A stretch of DNA of 64,000 bases from Candidatus Jettenia caeni (GTDB taxonomy: Bacteria; Planctomycetota; Brocadiia; Brocadiales; Brocadiaceae), in contig BAFH01000003.1 in NCBI GenBank assembly GCA_000296795.1, positions 1,612,401 to 1,676,400 of the forward strand, given 5' to 3'. The translations under genes were made by a program, and so were the position numbers. A model generated the notes under the pieces. That model did not search any database. It was not told the origin of the DNA and saw only the letters and a program-made list of their open reading frames with translations. Of this stretch, positions 46,686 through 55,040 are shown in pieces (positions within the stretch are counted from its first letter, which is position 1; each line of letters begins with the position of its first letter).

Positions 46686-46940
46686 ATGCAAAGGCTTACG
46701 CCAAGTCAAAAAATACTGGATTATTATTCGAGAGAAAATGAAATCTGTGAAATTATCAGACATGCACATGATACGATTGCTCTGCTGGTTCTCAGGCATA
46801 AACGGGATCTCAGCGAACTTCTTGTGCTACGATGCAATGTGGCAATAGATGGTCTGAAAGATATACCTGAGCTCCTAAGAAAACGAAAAGGAGTTCAGGA
46901 AAAAAGAGGGAAAAAAAGGAGAACCTATGAACCATTATAA
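46686..46940 (+). CDS. Hypothetical early prophage protein
   Basis: 84 residues from the ATG at 46686, with TTAGGAGATG 5-11 bp upstream. Largely helical and basic, ending in a KKRRTYEPL tail; its stop overlaps the start of the OB-fold gene by 14 bp. No recognised family. Confidence 0.6.
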   Translation: MQRLTPSQKILDYYSRENEICEIIRHAHDTIALLVLRHKRDLSELLVLRCNVAIDGLKDIPELLRKRKGVQEKRGKKRRTYEPL

Positions 46941-47501
46941 TGGCGCTACGGTGTGGGGCGTGCTAGATAAATTTACGTGGGAAAAGACGGAGACAGGGAA
47001 GGATTATCTTGAGGTTTTTATTGAATGCCAGAATGTTGTGTTAGGGAATGTGCGGGTACTGGAAGGATCTGGAACAATGATATTGCAAATCAATGTACCA
47101 AACAGTTTAAAAAGTGTGATGGGGTACGACTGGAGGGGAATATACAACAGTACGTGGGACGTAACGAGGTGGTAAGGACGACTTTTAATTTCTTCCGGAT
47201 TCAGCCGGGACTGATGAAGGAAAAGAAGGCGGCATTCAGATTGGTGGGTGAGGTGGAGGGGTTTGAAGGGAATAGTCTGAAGGTGCTTGTCAGGCAAGAG
47301 GCGAAAGAAGGATATGAGGAAAAGGAAGAGGTGTTTGAGGTGTTTGTGCCTGATGATGTGCTCTTGTTAAGTAAGGATCCATCGCTAGGGACCCTGGTGA
47401 GGCTGAAGGGGTATATCCAGGCGGAGGAGGATGAGTTTGGCGACAGAAAGGGACCTCAACAGCCTATAGTGAAAGAATTAGAAATTATTGAAAAAACGTA
47501 G
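46927..47501 (+). pseudogene. OB-fold single-strand-binding-like protein, frameshifted
   Basis: Two overlapping frames belong to one protein. The first (from the ATG at 46927) reads GATVWGVLDKFTWEKTETGKDYLEVFIECQNVVLGNVRV. After about 47060 the sensible continuation is in the next frame: GRIWNNDIANQCTKQFKK, then DGVRLEGNIQQYVGRNEVVRTTF, an OB-fold core like SSB or primosomal proteins, on to 47501. A one- or two-base change at GGGTACTGGAAGG would restore it. The first frame stays open to 47175, so the change is recent, or is an assembly error, or is recoding. The stop lies in a REP palindrome. Likely a phage replication protein, next to the primase module. Confidence 0.65.
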
Positions 47502-47526
47502 GGACGGGTTTGAAACCCGCCCGTAC
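47498..47526. repeat. 29-bp palindromic REP-like repeat containing a stop codon
   Basis: GTAGGGACGGGTTT with AAACCCGCCCGTAC. The TAG stop of the OB-fold frame (47499-47501) is inside it. Nearly identical to 45797-45826. Confidence 0.75.
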
Positions 47527-47568
47527 AGGCCGTTTGAACATTTTTTTTACTAAAAAAAGGAGGTTGTC

Positions 47569-48021
47569 GTGCAGAATAAAGAAACGTTGTCATGTTGTAC
47601 TGAAAATACGTGCCATATACCGGTAAATCCCCAAGAGGCTCAAAACCTTGCTGAGATAATTAGAGAACGGATCAAATGCAAGTTAAATGAATTTATTGAA
47701 ACTGTTGAATTAATGAATGATGTCCTGGAAATTGACGGTATATCGATCGATAATGAACCCTGTCAGGAGATTACCGAAAGAAGCCGTATCAAGATTCTCA
47801 ATCATAAACGTGAAGATGCCGTTGAGGTGGAGATTGACACGATCATTAAAACCCCCCTGGAAATCCTGATACCATCTCTTATTACCGGTGAAACGGAAAA
47901 GCTGATTGGTGTTACCAGGATTGTTGGTTATTACAGCCGTGTACAAAATTGGAACAAGTCAAAGATTGGTGAACTGAGGGACAGGCATAAGGGGAATTAT
48001 GCAGTAGGAAGGCAGGGGTAA
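47569..48021 (+). CDS. Small protein with an NrdD-type glycyl-radical-like C-terminus
   Basis: 150 residues, GTG start with AAAAGGAGG. The C-terminal ~35 residues (TRIVGYYSRVQNWNKSKIGELRDRHKG) match the pattern R-(I/V)-x-G-Y ... x-W-N-x-x-K-x-x-E-x-x-D-R that ends class III anaerobic ribonucleotide reductase, where the Gly carries the radical. The four zinc cysteines that normally precede it are missing here, though CC and C residues occur at the N-terminus. So it is either a reduced relative of short NrdD-type proteins, a spare glycyl-radical domain, or just similar. The N-terminal 110 residues are unrecognised. It lies with DUF3310, thyX and mazG genes, all of nucleotide metabolism. Confidence 0.55.
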   Translation: MQNKETLSCCTENTCHIPVNPQEAQNLAEIIRERIKCKLNEFIETVELMNDVLEIDGISIDNEPCQEITERSRIKILNHKREDAVEVEIDTIIKTPLEILIPSLITGETEKLIGVTRIVGYYSRVQNWNKSKIGELRDRHKGNYAVGRQG

Positions 48022-48084
48022 GATAGGAAATCGGAATACAGGAGTCGGAATTCCTGGCTTATGATATTTCATTAAGGTGGAATT

Positions 48085-48297
48085 ATGACGGATAATATAA
48101 ACCATCCTCAGCATTATAAAGCTGGTGGGATTGAGGCAATTAATGTAATAGAGGCCTTCGGGCTTGGTTTTCATCTTGGAAATGCAATTAAATACATTCT
48201 CCGGACAGGCAGGAAGACACCTGATCAGACGGAGGATGTCAGGAAGGCAATCTGGTATTTAAACCGTTTTTTGTACAATAAGGAGGAAAAAGATTGA
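48085..48297 (+). CDS. DUF3310 (phage nucleotide-kinase-like) protein
   Basis: 70 residues, the complete small domain: NHPQHYKAGGIEAINVIEAFGL, then GNAIKYILRTGRK, and RKAIWYLNRFL. These are the hallmark blocks of DUF3310/SaV-like proteins, frequent in phage nucleotide-metabolism clusters but without a firm biochemical activity. AAGGTGG precedes the ATG; the end overlaps the next start by 4 bp (TTGA). Confidence 0.88.
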   Translation: MTDNINHPQHYKAGGIEAINVIEAFGLGFHLGNAIKYILRTGRKTPDQTEDVRKAIWYLNRFLYNKEEKD

Positions 48298-48578
48298 GGA
48301 TTATAAAACCATCAATTGAAATCCTTGATAGGCTGGATGAGACAGAACTGTTAAAGAGGTTGGAGTGTGTAGGACGTATCTGCTATAAGTCTGAGAATAA
48401 GATTACAGATACTTCATGTGTTAATTTCGTAAAAAAGATCATCAATTCCGGGCATCACTCGATTTTAGAACATATCAATATCTCTGTACGGGTAACCTGT
48501 GACCGTGGGGTTGCCGGGATGATTTTGGATGAGTTTACTTTCCTCTGGCCAAATGTTTTTGGGGATATAGTCAGATGA
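48294..48578 (+). pseudogene. thyX: N-terminal remnant of FAD-dependent thymidylate synthase
   Basis: 94 residues from a TTG (AAGGAGG, 8 bp). It matches the start of ThyX: LLKRLECVGRICYKSENKI, then INSGHHSILEHINISVRVTCDRGVAG. Normally the catalytic RHR-x-x-S motif follows DRGV, but here the sequence goes to MILDEFTFLWPN and stops. The remaining two thirds of ThyX, including FAD and dUMP residues, are absent. It cannot be an active enzyme alone. It keeps tight translational coupling to its neighbours, so the truncation is either old but neutral or the domain has a new use. Confidence 0.75.
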
Positions 48579-48748
48579 AAAAGAATTGTATGTTTTGTAA
48601 AAAAGAACTGGATACAAAGGATTTTGATTGTATCCGGATACCGGACTATAAGCAGACCTATTATACCTGTCTTGAGTGTCTAGACAACCACGCCAGACAG
48701 GAAGTTGCAGCCAAATTGGTCAACCAAGTAAATTCCCATAAAAAATAA
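48575..48748 (+). CDS. Small CxxC zinc-finger protein
   Basis: 57 residues. The ATG overlaps the preceding TGA (ATGA). Two knuckles, CMFC (5-8) and CLEC (32-35), then a helix (NHARQEVAAKLVNQ). Typical of phage-encoded zinc-finger peptides of unknown role. Confidence 0.65.
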   Translation: MKKNCMFCKKELDTKDFDCIRIPDYKQTYYTCLECLDNHARQEVAAKLVNQVNSHKK

Positions 48749-48788
48749 GGAAAACTCCCTCAAAAAATGGGGACGAAGGAGGGTTGTT

Positions 48789-49124
48789 ATGTATGAGAAA
48801 TATTATCAAGAGATTGTAAAGACGATTAATAGTCAAATCAATCTAAAATTTCAAAATATAGTAAACAATGGGGTTAACGTATTAGACTGGACAAGGGATA
48901 ATCAGCGTGAATTATATAGCCAGGAACGCAAGCTGGACGCGGAAGTAAATGAGGCATGGAAGGACACACCCCTACACCCCTCTCAAGAGGTAACACACCC
49001 CGTCCCTTCGGGCCACCCCTCTCAAGAGGGGAATAGGGATTTTGAGGTGTTTAAGAAGACGACGCTGGCATGGGGCCGGGTAACGCTTTCGATCTTTAAG
49101 AAATACCGTGAAAGGGCCATATAA
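48789..49124 (+). CDS. Hypothetical prophage protein with an in-frame repeat insertion
   Basis: 111 residues, GAAGGAGG site. Helical N-terminus (EIVKTINSQINLKF) and C-terminus (FEVFKKTTLAWGRVTLSIFKKYRERAI) are separated by residues 58-82, which translate two C/T-rich repeat units of the CACCCCTCTCAAGAGG type. The insert length (about 75 bp) keeps the frame. Likely a small host or phage protein whose middle was expanded by a REP-like repeat. No known family. Confidence 0.55.
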   Translation: MYEKYYQEIVKTINSQINLKFQNIVNNGVNVLDWTRDNQRELYSQERKLDAEVNEAWKDTPLHPSQEVTHPVPSGHPSQEGNRDFEVFKKTTLAWGRVTLSIFKKYRERAI

Positions 49125-49161
49125 GTATGAAACTAAAAAACTTTAGAAAGGAGTATTGTAT

Positions 49162-49266
49162 ATGTTAGAGATGGTAGTTTTGTTGATGGGCGGTGGTTTG
49201 CTATCCAAATGTTGCATATTGTGGATAACAATAAATTACACCAGACGAAAGGATAACGGCAGATGA
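49162..49266 (+). CDS. 34-residue membrane micro-protein
   Basis: ATG preceded by AGAAAGGAG at 8 bp. The peptide is a single hydrophobic helix (MVVLLMGGGLLSKCCILWI) with a basic tail (YTRRKDNGR). Its TGA overlaps the ATG of the mazG-like gene (ATGA), indicating translational coupling. No family known; too small for confident prediction. Confidence 0.5.
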   Translation: MLEMVVLLMGGGLLSKCCILWITINYTRRKDNGR

Positions 49267-49589
49267 CAATAAAAGAATTGCAAAAACAAGTTCACGAGAT
49301 GGCGAAAGAAAAAGGCTGGTGGGATAAAAGCAGGTCTATAGGCGAAATGATAGCTTTATGTCATAGTGAACTATCAGAAGCCCTGGAGGACTATCGAGCC
49401 TTTGGATGTAATTTCGAAACACGTAATGACAATGACAAACCTGAAGGATTTGCTGTTGAGTTAGCCGATTGTATCATAAGAATTCTGGATATGTGCGAGC
49501 ATTTAGAAATTAATCTCCAGGAAGCATTAGAGAAAAAGATTGAGCATAACAAAACTAGACCTTATCGACATGGGAATAAGGTTATATAA
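49263..49589 (+). CDS. MazG-like nucleotide pyrophosphohydrolase
   Basis: 108 residues. The helical NTP-PPase core is visible: IALCHSELSEALEDYR (the E-x-x-E half site, about 31-46), then GFAVELADCIIRILDMCE (E-x-x-D half site, about 62-78). These four acidic residues bind Mg2+ and hydrolyse nucleoside triphosphates to monophosphates. Phage versions modulate the nucleotide pool or (p)ppGpp responses. It starts on the stop of the micro-protein. Confidence 0.85.
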   Translation: MTIKELQKQVHEMAKEKGWWDKSRSIGEMIALCHSELSEALEDYRAFGCNFETRNDNDKPEGFAVELADCIIRILDMCEHLEINLQEALEKKIEHNKTRPYRHGNKVI

Positions 49590-49592
49590 ACC

Positions 49593-49835
49593 ATGGCAAA
49601 ACAAAAATCACCACAAAAAATTATTGACGACTGGAACAGAAATAATCCCCTTGGCACCGTTGTTGATCTAATCCTGGATAACGGGAAGGTCAAAAGAACA
49701 AAGACACGAAGTATGGCCGAGCTATTAAGCGGATATCGTCCGGTAATCTGGCTTGATGGGGTGACGGGGTGTTATGCTCTGGAACGGGTGAAGGCTATTT
49801 CGAAAAAAGAATTAGCCACAGATGGACACGGATAG
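49593..49835 (+). CDS. Hypothetical prophage protein
   Basis: 80 residues starting 3 bp after the previous stop, in the same operon. Basic N-terminus and a likely SH3-like strand set (GTVVDLILDNGKVKRTKT ... YRPVIWLDGVTGCYALERVK). No family recognised. A GATGGACACGGATAGACACGG repeat straddles its end. Confidence 0.55.
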   Translation: MAKQKSPQKIIDDWNRNNPLGTVVDLILDNGKVKRTKTRSMAELLSGYRPVIWLDGVTGCYALERVKAISKKELATDGHG

Positions 49836-49946
49836 ACACGGAATTTTTTAAATGAATTTCAATAACATAAGAATCGCAAAAAGTGCAAGTCGCAATCCCT
49901 TCTATTACAGGTCTTTATTCCTATAAAAGATTGTTAATAACCTTAA

Positions 49947-52900
49947 ATGAACGACTTCGAAACTATTAAAAACAGATTATCAATAATCGATTTACTCCAT
50001 GCCTACAAAGCTGAGAAAAAGGGGCGCTTTGCTAATCCCTCACCTTGCTGTAATCATAATGACTGTATGTCAATCGATGAAGATAAGAATTTATGGAAGT
50101 GTTTTTCATGTGGAAACGGGGGTTCTGTTATTGATCTGATTATGGTTGCAGACCAATGTAATGAATCCGAGGCACTAAAGAAGGCATCAGAAATGATCGG
50201 GTATGAGTTACAGAACCAATACCAGGAGAAGGAAGAGAAAAAGGAGACGGCGCAGGAAAGGATGTACCGGCTTGCGGCTGAGTATTATCACCAGGCGATG
50301 GTTTTAGAGGGGTCTCAGGGGCGGGAATGGTTTTGTAACGTGCGTGGACACACGGAATCCACCTTACAATTTATGGGGGCAGGGTGGACTACGGGAGGGC
50401 TTCTTTCGTTTTTACAAGGGCAATCGTTTACTCCGGCAGAATGTCTGAGTTTTGGTCTTGCAAGGGATAAAGATAAGGATGGGAAGCAGATACCGGTTCA
50501 GGATTATTACTGGCAAGGGCTTGTTGTCTTCCCGGTGGTTGACCATTCGGGGAATGTTATTTCGTTTACCTGCAAGGATCCTCTTAAGAAGGTAAAAGGG
50601 TTACTCCTCAAGGGCGCGAAAAAGACATGGTTTTTGAATCACCAGACGCTAGGGAAACACCAGGAGACCTTTCTAGTTGAAGGCGAGAATGACCGGGCTA
50701 GTTTGCTGGATGTTGGGATAAACAATGTGATCGGGACGGCAGGCGCGCCAAATGCGGAACAGGTTACTTTGCTGAAGAATTTTTATCCAAATAAAACACT
50801 CTATTTGTGGTTTGATAAGGATCCGCAGAAGGATTTCAGGAAAAACGAGGGAGGGCCGCATCATACCCGTTTTATCTACCAGGGTCTCCAGGAAGAGGAG
50901 AGTATTAAGGTTAAGATAATTACTCATCCGGGAACGGCAAAAGATCCGGATGAGTATATTCAGAAGTTGCGAAAAGAGGGATGCTCTGCAGCAGATATTC
51001 GGAATGCAGTTAAGGCATTAAAGGATCAAGCATTGGATCCTCTGGCATGGGAGATAGAGATGTTAAAGTCTATACCAGAGCCAAAGGATAGGCTTGAGAC
51101 TTTAAAGATCCGGCAAATTCCTCATACTGTTAGTAGGCTGCATTCCAAAGCAGAACAAGAGGTTTATACAACCCTTATCGCGCAAACGATTGGGATAACA
51201 ACCAGGGCAGCGGAAGATTTAGTTATGAATTCTACGGACCTTTCAAAAGAGCTATCGATTGCGTTTGGCGAGGATGCGGAGTTGAAAAGGGCTGATGGGA
51301 CGAGGGTGGCCGATCAGATCTTTAAGTGGTTTTCGAATGGCGCCGGTGCGAGGTTTTTTAAGACAAGCGATAAAAAGGTGTGGATATTTTACCGCGGCCA
51401 GATTTATGAGATTGGGAATAATATTGATTTTAACTCGTTGATATTCAGGCTTACAAGGCTTACAGCGATAGAAAAGCCGGGACCTGTTGTGTGGTATTCG
51501 CTCCAAACCCTCTGTAATATTCACGGGGAATATGTGGCGCTGATGAGTTGGCTGTATACCGACAAAGAGAAGGATACGATTTATGTGAATTTAAGTAGTC
51601 CACATAATAAAATAATCAAGCTAACAGCGGGTGAGGATCCAAAGGTTATCGATAATGGCACGAATGAGAATTCCGTGTTGTTATCATCGAGCCCTCAAAT
51701 GAAACCGTTTGAATATCAGCCAAATGTAGCGTTAGCCGAAGGCTTTCGCGCAGTAAAAACGCTGCTTATGGATACGATACCAGCAGAAGGGCCACAGCGG
51801 TACTTTCTGATGTGCTGGATTATCTCTGTGTTTATCATGAATTACCAGGGTGACCGGGGATTGGTTCAGATCCTTGGTGATAGTTCCTTGGGAAAATCGA
51901 AGATTGGTGAACGGACAAGTCAGCTTATTTATGGAGAAAATTATAGTGGCCGAGGCACTGATGCGGCTGATGATAGGACGGCCGCACAAAATCCAGTTGT
52001 CTTCCAGGATAACTTGGAGAATCGAAATCTTACCCAAAAGAAGGTTGATTTTTTACTGCTGTTGGCCAATAGCGCTAACAAGCCAAAGGCAAAAACAGGA
52101 AGCGATACGGAGAATATTTACCAGAAACTAAACTCCATGGGTATGATATCGAGTATTGAAGCATTTCCCGGGAAGCTGCCAGAGCTCGTGAATAGGACTT
52201 TTTCTATCATCCTTGAAGATCGATTTAAGATATCAGGATATACTCACGATGAAGTCATGAGAAGTATATCAAAGCAAAGAAATTTTATCCTTTCTGCTAT
52301 CCTCAAAATGATAAGTAAGTCAGTCCTTCCGAGGTTATCGGAAAGGACTGAATGGTCGAAGTATCTTAATACACGCTTCCCAAAACATAATAAGGATAGG
52401 AATAATGAACATCTATGTACAATGATGGTCATCCTTGAAGCTTTACTCGAGTATATACCATCTCAAAAAGATACTGAAATTAAGAAACAGGCTGCAGACT
52501 TACTTGAGAGATGGATTACCTATCAAGAAGAACAGGCGAAGCAAACAGCGGTCACTTCCAATACCCTGCTAACCCTTATGGACGGTCTTGTGAAAGAAGT
52601 ATGGATAAAAATAAGAGGCAGGGCAGATCTGCAATATCAATCAATAACTGAATATCCTGACAAGAGGGTTCTCGTGTTCGATGATCCTGAGTATCTTGAA
52701 ACGTTTTATCTCACTGAGTCTCAAGAGGAGATCAGTGAGGATGAGGATTATGAAGGTCTCACAGAGAGTATACAGAGGCTGGAAATGATAGTAACGGCTG
52801 CGGATCTATTTACGATTTTTAATCGTTACTGCGCTAATCAGCATATTAAAAACCCGTACGATTCCCCAAATGCACTTGGAGCCCGTATATCGAATGACAA

Positions 52901-53021
52901 AGAAGTTATGAAGAAGGGTGGCTGGGAATATATCTCCAGGAAAGAGGGAGAGATTAAATATAAAAAGATTATGGGGAAGTGGTATTGGAAGTTTAGTAAG
53001 AAGATGAGGGTGTTAAGATGA
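49947..53021 (+). CDS. Phage primase-helicase (CHC2 zinc finger, TOPRIM, ATPase)
   Basis: 1024 residues. N-terminal CHC2-type zinc finger (Cys/His ligands at CCNHNDC and CFSCGNGG, about 32-65), then the TOPRIM fold: VEGENDRASLLDVGINNVIGTAG (about 232-255) and WFDKDPQKD (about 290). A large middle region leads to an ATPase with a Walker A-like GDSSLGKSK (about 644) and ENRN/ FQDNLENR as a possible Walker B part. This is the primase-helicase fusion typical of temperate phages. It would open DNA and make primers; the iteron cluster just downstream (53076-53411) is the likely origin. Upstream spacing of 111 bp suggests its own ribosome site, but none is clear. Confidence 0.85.
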   Translation: MNDFETIKNRLSIIDLLHAYKAEKKGRFANPSPCCNHNDCMSIDEDKNLWKCFSCGNGGSVIDLIMVADQCNESEALKKASEMIGYELQNQYQEKEEKKETAQERMYRLAAEYYHQAMVLEGSQGREWFCNVRGHTESTLQFMGAGWTTGGLLSFLQGQSFTPAECLSFGLARDKDKDGKQIPVQDYYWQGLVVFPVVDHSGNVISFTCKDPLKKVKGLLLKGAKKTWFLNHQTLGKHQETFLVEGENDRASLLDVGINNVIGTAGAPNAEQVTLLKNFYPNKTLYLWFDKDPQKDFRKNEGGPHHTRFIYQGLQEEESIKVKIITHPGTAKDPDEYIQKLRKEGCSAADIRNAVKALKDQALDPLAWEIEMLKSIPEPKDRLETLKIRQIPHTVSRLHSKAEQEVYTTLIAQTIGITTRAAEDLVMNSTDLSKELSIAFGEDAELKRADGTRVADQIFKWFSNGAGARFFKTSDKKVWIFYRGQIYEIGNNIDFNSLIFRLTRLTAIEKPGPVVWYSLQTLCNIHGEYVALMSWLYTDKEKDTIYVNLSSPHNKIIKLTAGEDPKVIDNGTNENSVLLSSSPQMKPFEYQPNVALAEGFRAVKTLLMDTIPAEGPQRYFLMCWIISVFIMNYQGDRGLVQILGDSSLGKSKIGERTSQLIYGENYSGRGTDAADDRTAAQNPVVFQDNLENRNLTQKKVDFLLLLANSANKPKAKTGSDTENIYQKLNSMGMISSIEAFPGKLPELVNRTFSIILEDRFKISGYTHDEVMRSISKQRNFILSAILKMISKSVLPRLSERTEWSKYLNTRFPKHNKDRNNEHLCTMMVILEALLEYIPSQKDTEIKKQAADLLERWITYQEEQAKQTAVTSNTLLTLMDGLVKEVWIKIRGRADLQYQSITEYPDKRVLVFDDPEYLETFYLTESQEEISEDEDYEGLTESIQRLEMIVTAADLFTIFNRYCANQHIKNPYDSPNALGARISNDKEVMKKGGWEYISRKEGEIKYKKIMGKWYWKFSKKMRVLR

Positions 53022-53075
53022 GGTTTTTTCCTGCTATACCTAATGTAACTATTAAGGATAAAACAGTTTACAACC

Positions 53076-53411
53076 TTAGGGGAACTATAAAGATGAATTC
53101 TCACGGGTATAAACAAAGGACAAGTGGATACAATAAAGATGTAAAAACTCCTCTAAGTATATTATTATCAAATATTTATATATTTTTTTTACTAGAAAAT
53201 AATTTTAAGATGAGGACATTTTTTAAAACAAGTTCCCTAGTTCCCCTAAACATATTTAAGTACTTGTATTTATTATACTTAACTTAGGGGAACTTATAGG
53301 GGAACTATAGGGGAACTTGGTGTATATGGTTTTTGAAGTTCCCCTAGTTCTATCGGTATGGTTTATAACAACTTAATTGAGGTTAGGGGAACTAGGGAAC
53401 TAGGGGAACTT
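53076..53411. other. Candidate replication origin: TAGGGGAACT iteron cluster
   Basis: The motif TTAGGGGAACT or a close variant occurs at 53076-53086, three times head-to-tail in 53284-53318, and as AGGGGAACTAGGGAACT-type doublets at 53383-53411. Inverted copies are at 53231-53249 and 53337-53349. A 50-bp AT-only stretch (about 53158-53210) lies between the first and second groups, like a DNA-unwinding element. The cluster directly follows the primase-helicase gene. I do not count the short frame at 53018-53287 as a gene. Confidence 0.68.
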
Positions 53412-53890
53412 GATTTTAGCCTTCTAAAACTATTTTTCAGTGTAGGTGATAATGGTTGAGTTGGGAAAAAATAAATTATATTTATTTATTATATTTATGT
53501 TTTTATTTGTTTGTGAGGTTTTAGTGATAAGGATTAGAGGTTTATTGTGTGCTGGGGCTGTGTTGGATTTGGTTTTACACGTGGGGGAAATAGCAGAATA
53601 TGCAGAAATGGAACGTCTGATAAGATGCCTAATGTTACAATGTGCTTGTTGCATATAAGCTATTATACTGTGGTAACTTATATGTGTATTGTTGTGTTTT
53701 TTAAAATTATTGAAGTGGTTTTTTTGGATAAAAGTACAAGCTATTGTATGGTAGTTAGGAAGGATTTAGACCTACCCCCCCTTGAAAGATTTGATGACCA
53801 TTTTTGGTTATTTCCCCTGATACTGGTTATAAATTGGAGGGTATGGGGAAAGGGTTTTTTCTTCAGGGGGGCGGCGGGGGGAATATCTTT
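53412..53890. other. AT-rich spacer without a confident gene
   Basis: Between the iterons and the integrase start. Short frames at 53452-53658 and 53547-53894 are hydrophobic or low-complexity and unsupported by codon pattern. A G-run (GGGGGGCGGCGGGGGG) near 53868-53884 ends the stretch just before the integrase. Confidence 0.5.
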
Positions 53891-53905
53891 TTGACGGAGT
53901 TTGAG

Positions 53906-54919
53906 ATGTGTGAAATAAAGTCATATCTGGAAGGTTTTGAGAGGCATTTGAGGATTTTACAGGCATTGTCGGAGGGGAGTGTGAGGACATATCGGGATAA
54001 GATCCTGGAGTTCTTTACATGGCTGGAAGAGATGCGGAGTCGGGAGTCAGAAGTCAGGAGTCAGAAGGGTATTGCGGATATTACCAGGCAGGATGTTGAG
54101 AGATATTTGGAACATTGTTTTTATAAGGGGAATGGGAATCAGACTCGGTTTACAAAGTTGATTGCGTTACAGAAGTTCTTCCGGTACCTGGTGTATGAGG
54201 GGGTAATTAAAGAGGATAGTACGGCTAATATACCCAGGCCGAAAATTTGGAAAAAGTTTGTTCAGAAGTTTACACAGCAAGAGGTCCTCGAGTTTTTCCG
54301 GGTGATCAATATTATGTCAGAAAAAGGGCTTCGGGATGCGGTGATTGTTATCCTGGCTGCCTTTGCCGGGTTACGGGTTAGCGAGATCTTAAATCTTGAT
54401 CTTACGGACGTTATAGACGATGGAAAGGCTATTGATATTACTATCAGGGAGAGCAAGCATCATTCTAGCAGGGTTGTATATTTATGGAAGGTCCCTTCTT
54501 TATTCGTGAGGAAGTGGCTTTCGATAAGGTTGTCACACCATGCAAGAGGTGAGGATCCATTTATTATATCGTATCGTAAGGGCGGCAAGGTGTATGGCGA
54601 TGGGAAGCGGTTAACGGCGAATGCCGTGGATGCGATTATTAAGAGATATGCGGAAAGGGCGGGGATAAGGAAGGCTAAAATACATATTCATATGTTCCGG
54701 GCTACGCATGCTTCAGATCTTCGGAGTATACAGGGATACGATATCGCGGCGATCGGGGAACGGCTTGGGCATAAGCATGCAGAGACAACGATGAGGTATT
54801 TCCCTACGCGCGGACGCATACACAGAATATATCCGAGCCTGGCAGCATACTGGCAGCCATTCACAAATCTTTGGATTAAAAAGGATGAAGGAGAGAAGAT
54901 TGAAGGAAGTAAGCAGTAA
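53906..54919 (+). CDS. Tyrosine recombinase / integrase
   Basis: 337 residues from the ATG at 53906 (ACGGAG 6 bp upstream); the frame extends to 53804 through a G-run, which I exclude. N-terminal SAM-like core-binding domain about 5-110, catalytic domain after. Catalytic residues: Arg157 in AGLRVSEI, HMFR (His262, Arg265), LGHKH and Tyr298 in MRYF, the expected R...HxxR...H...Y set. An in-frame low-complexity insert lies in the N-domain (SRESEVRSQ, from GAGTCAGAAGTCAG repeats at about 54036-54070). It should catalyse integration at the tRNA-Leu anticodon loop, although it lies 13 kb from attL, which is unusual. Confidence 0.9.
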   Translation: MCEIKSYLEGFERHLRILQALSEGSVRTYRDKILEFFTWLEEMRSRESEVRSQKGIADITRQDVERYLEHCFYKGNGNQTRFTKLIALQKFFRYLVYEGVIKEDSTANIPRPKIWKKFVQKFTQQEVLEFFRVINIMSEKGLRDAVIVILAAFAGLRVSEILNLDLTDVIDDGKAIDITIRESKHHSSRVVYLWKVPSLFVRKWLSIRLSHHARGEDPFIISYRKGGKVYGDGKRLTANAVDAIIKRYAERAGIRKAKIHIHMFRATHASDLRSIQGYDIAAIGERLGHKHAETTMRYFPTRGRIHRIYPSLAAYWQPFTNLWIKKDEGEKIEGSKQ

Positions 54920-55019
54920 AACTCACAAGTCGCTCAAGCGTAAGGTTTTCCAGGATGAATATCGAAGGATGTTTCAAGAGACGAGGAAGTTTGTGGTGTT
55001 TGTGCTAAAAAATTCCTAA
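54885..55019 (+). CDS. Small basic protein overlapping the integrase end
   Basis: 44 residues, very basic (MKERRLKEVSSKTHKSLKRK...). The ATG lies inside the integrase coding region in another frame, with AAAAAGG just upstream. A TTG at 54900 is an alternative. Possible small nucleic-acid-binding peptide; could be non-coding. Confidence 0.35.
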   Translation: MKERRLKEVSSKTHKSLKRKVFQDEYRRMFQETRKFVVFVLKNS

Positions 55020-55040
55020 AAACCTGTTCATGGAGGTGTC

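Noticed and set aside
53018..53287. 89-codon frame overlapping the primase stop
   Set aside because: Covers iterons and AT-rich DNA; low-complexity hydrophobic peptide; ATGA overlap probably chance.
53076..53411. CRISPR-like array
   Set aside because: Repeat unit is about 11 bp, copies occur in both orientations and spacers are not uniform; fits iterons better.
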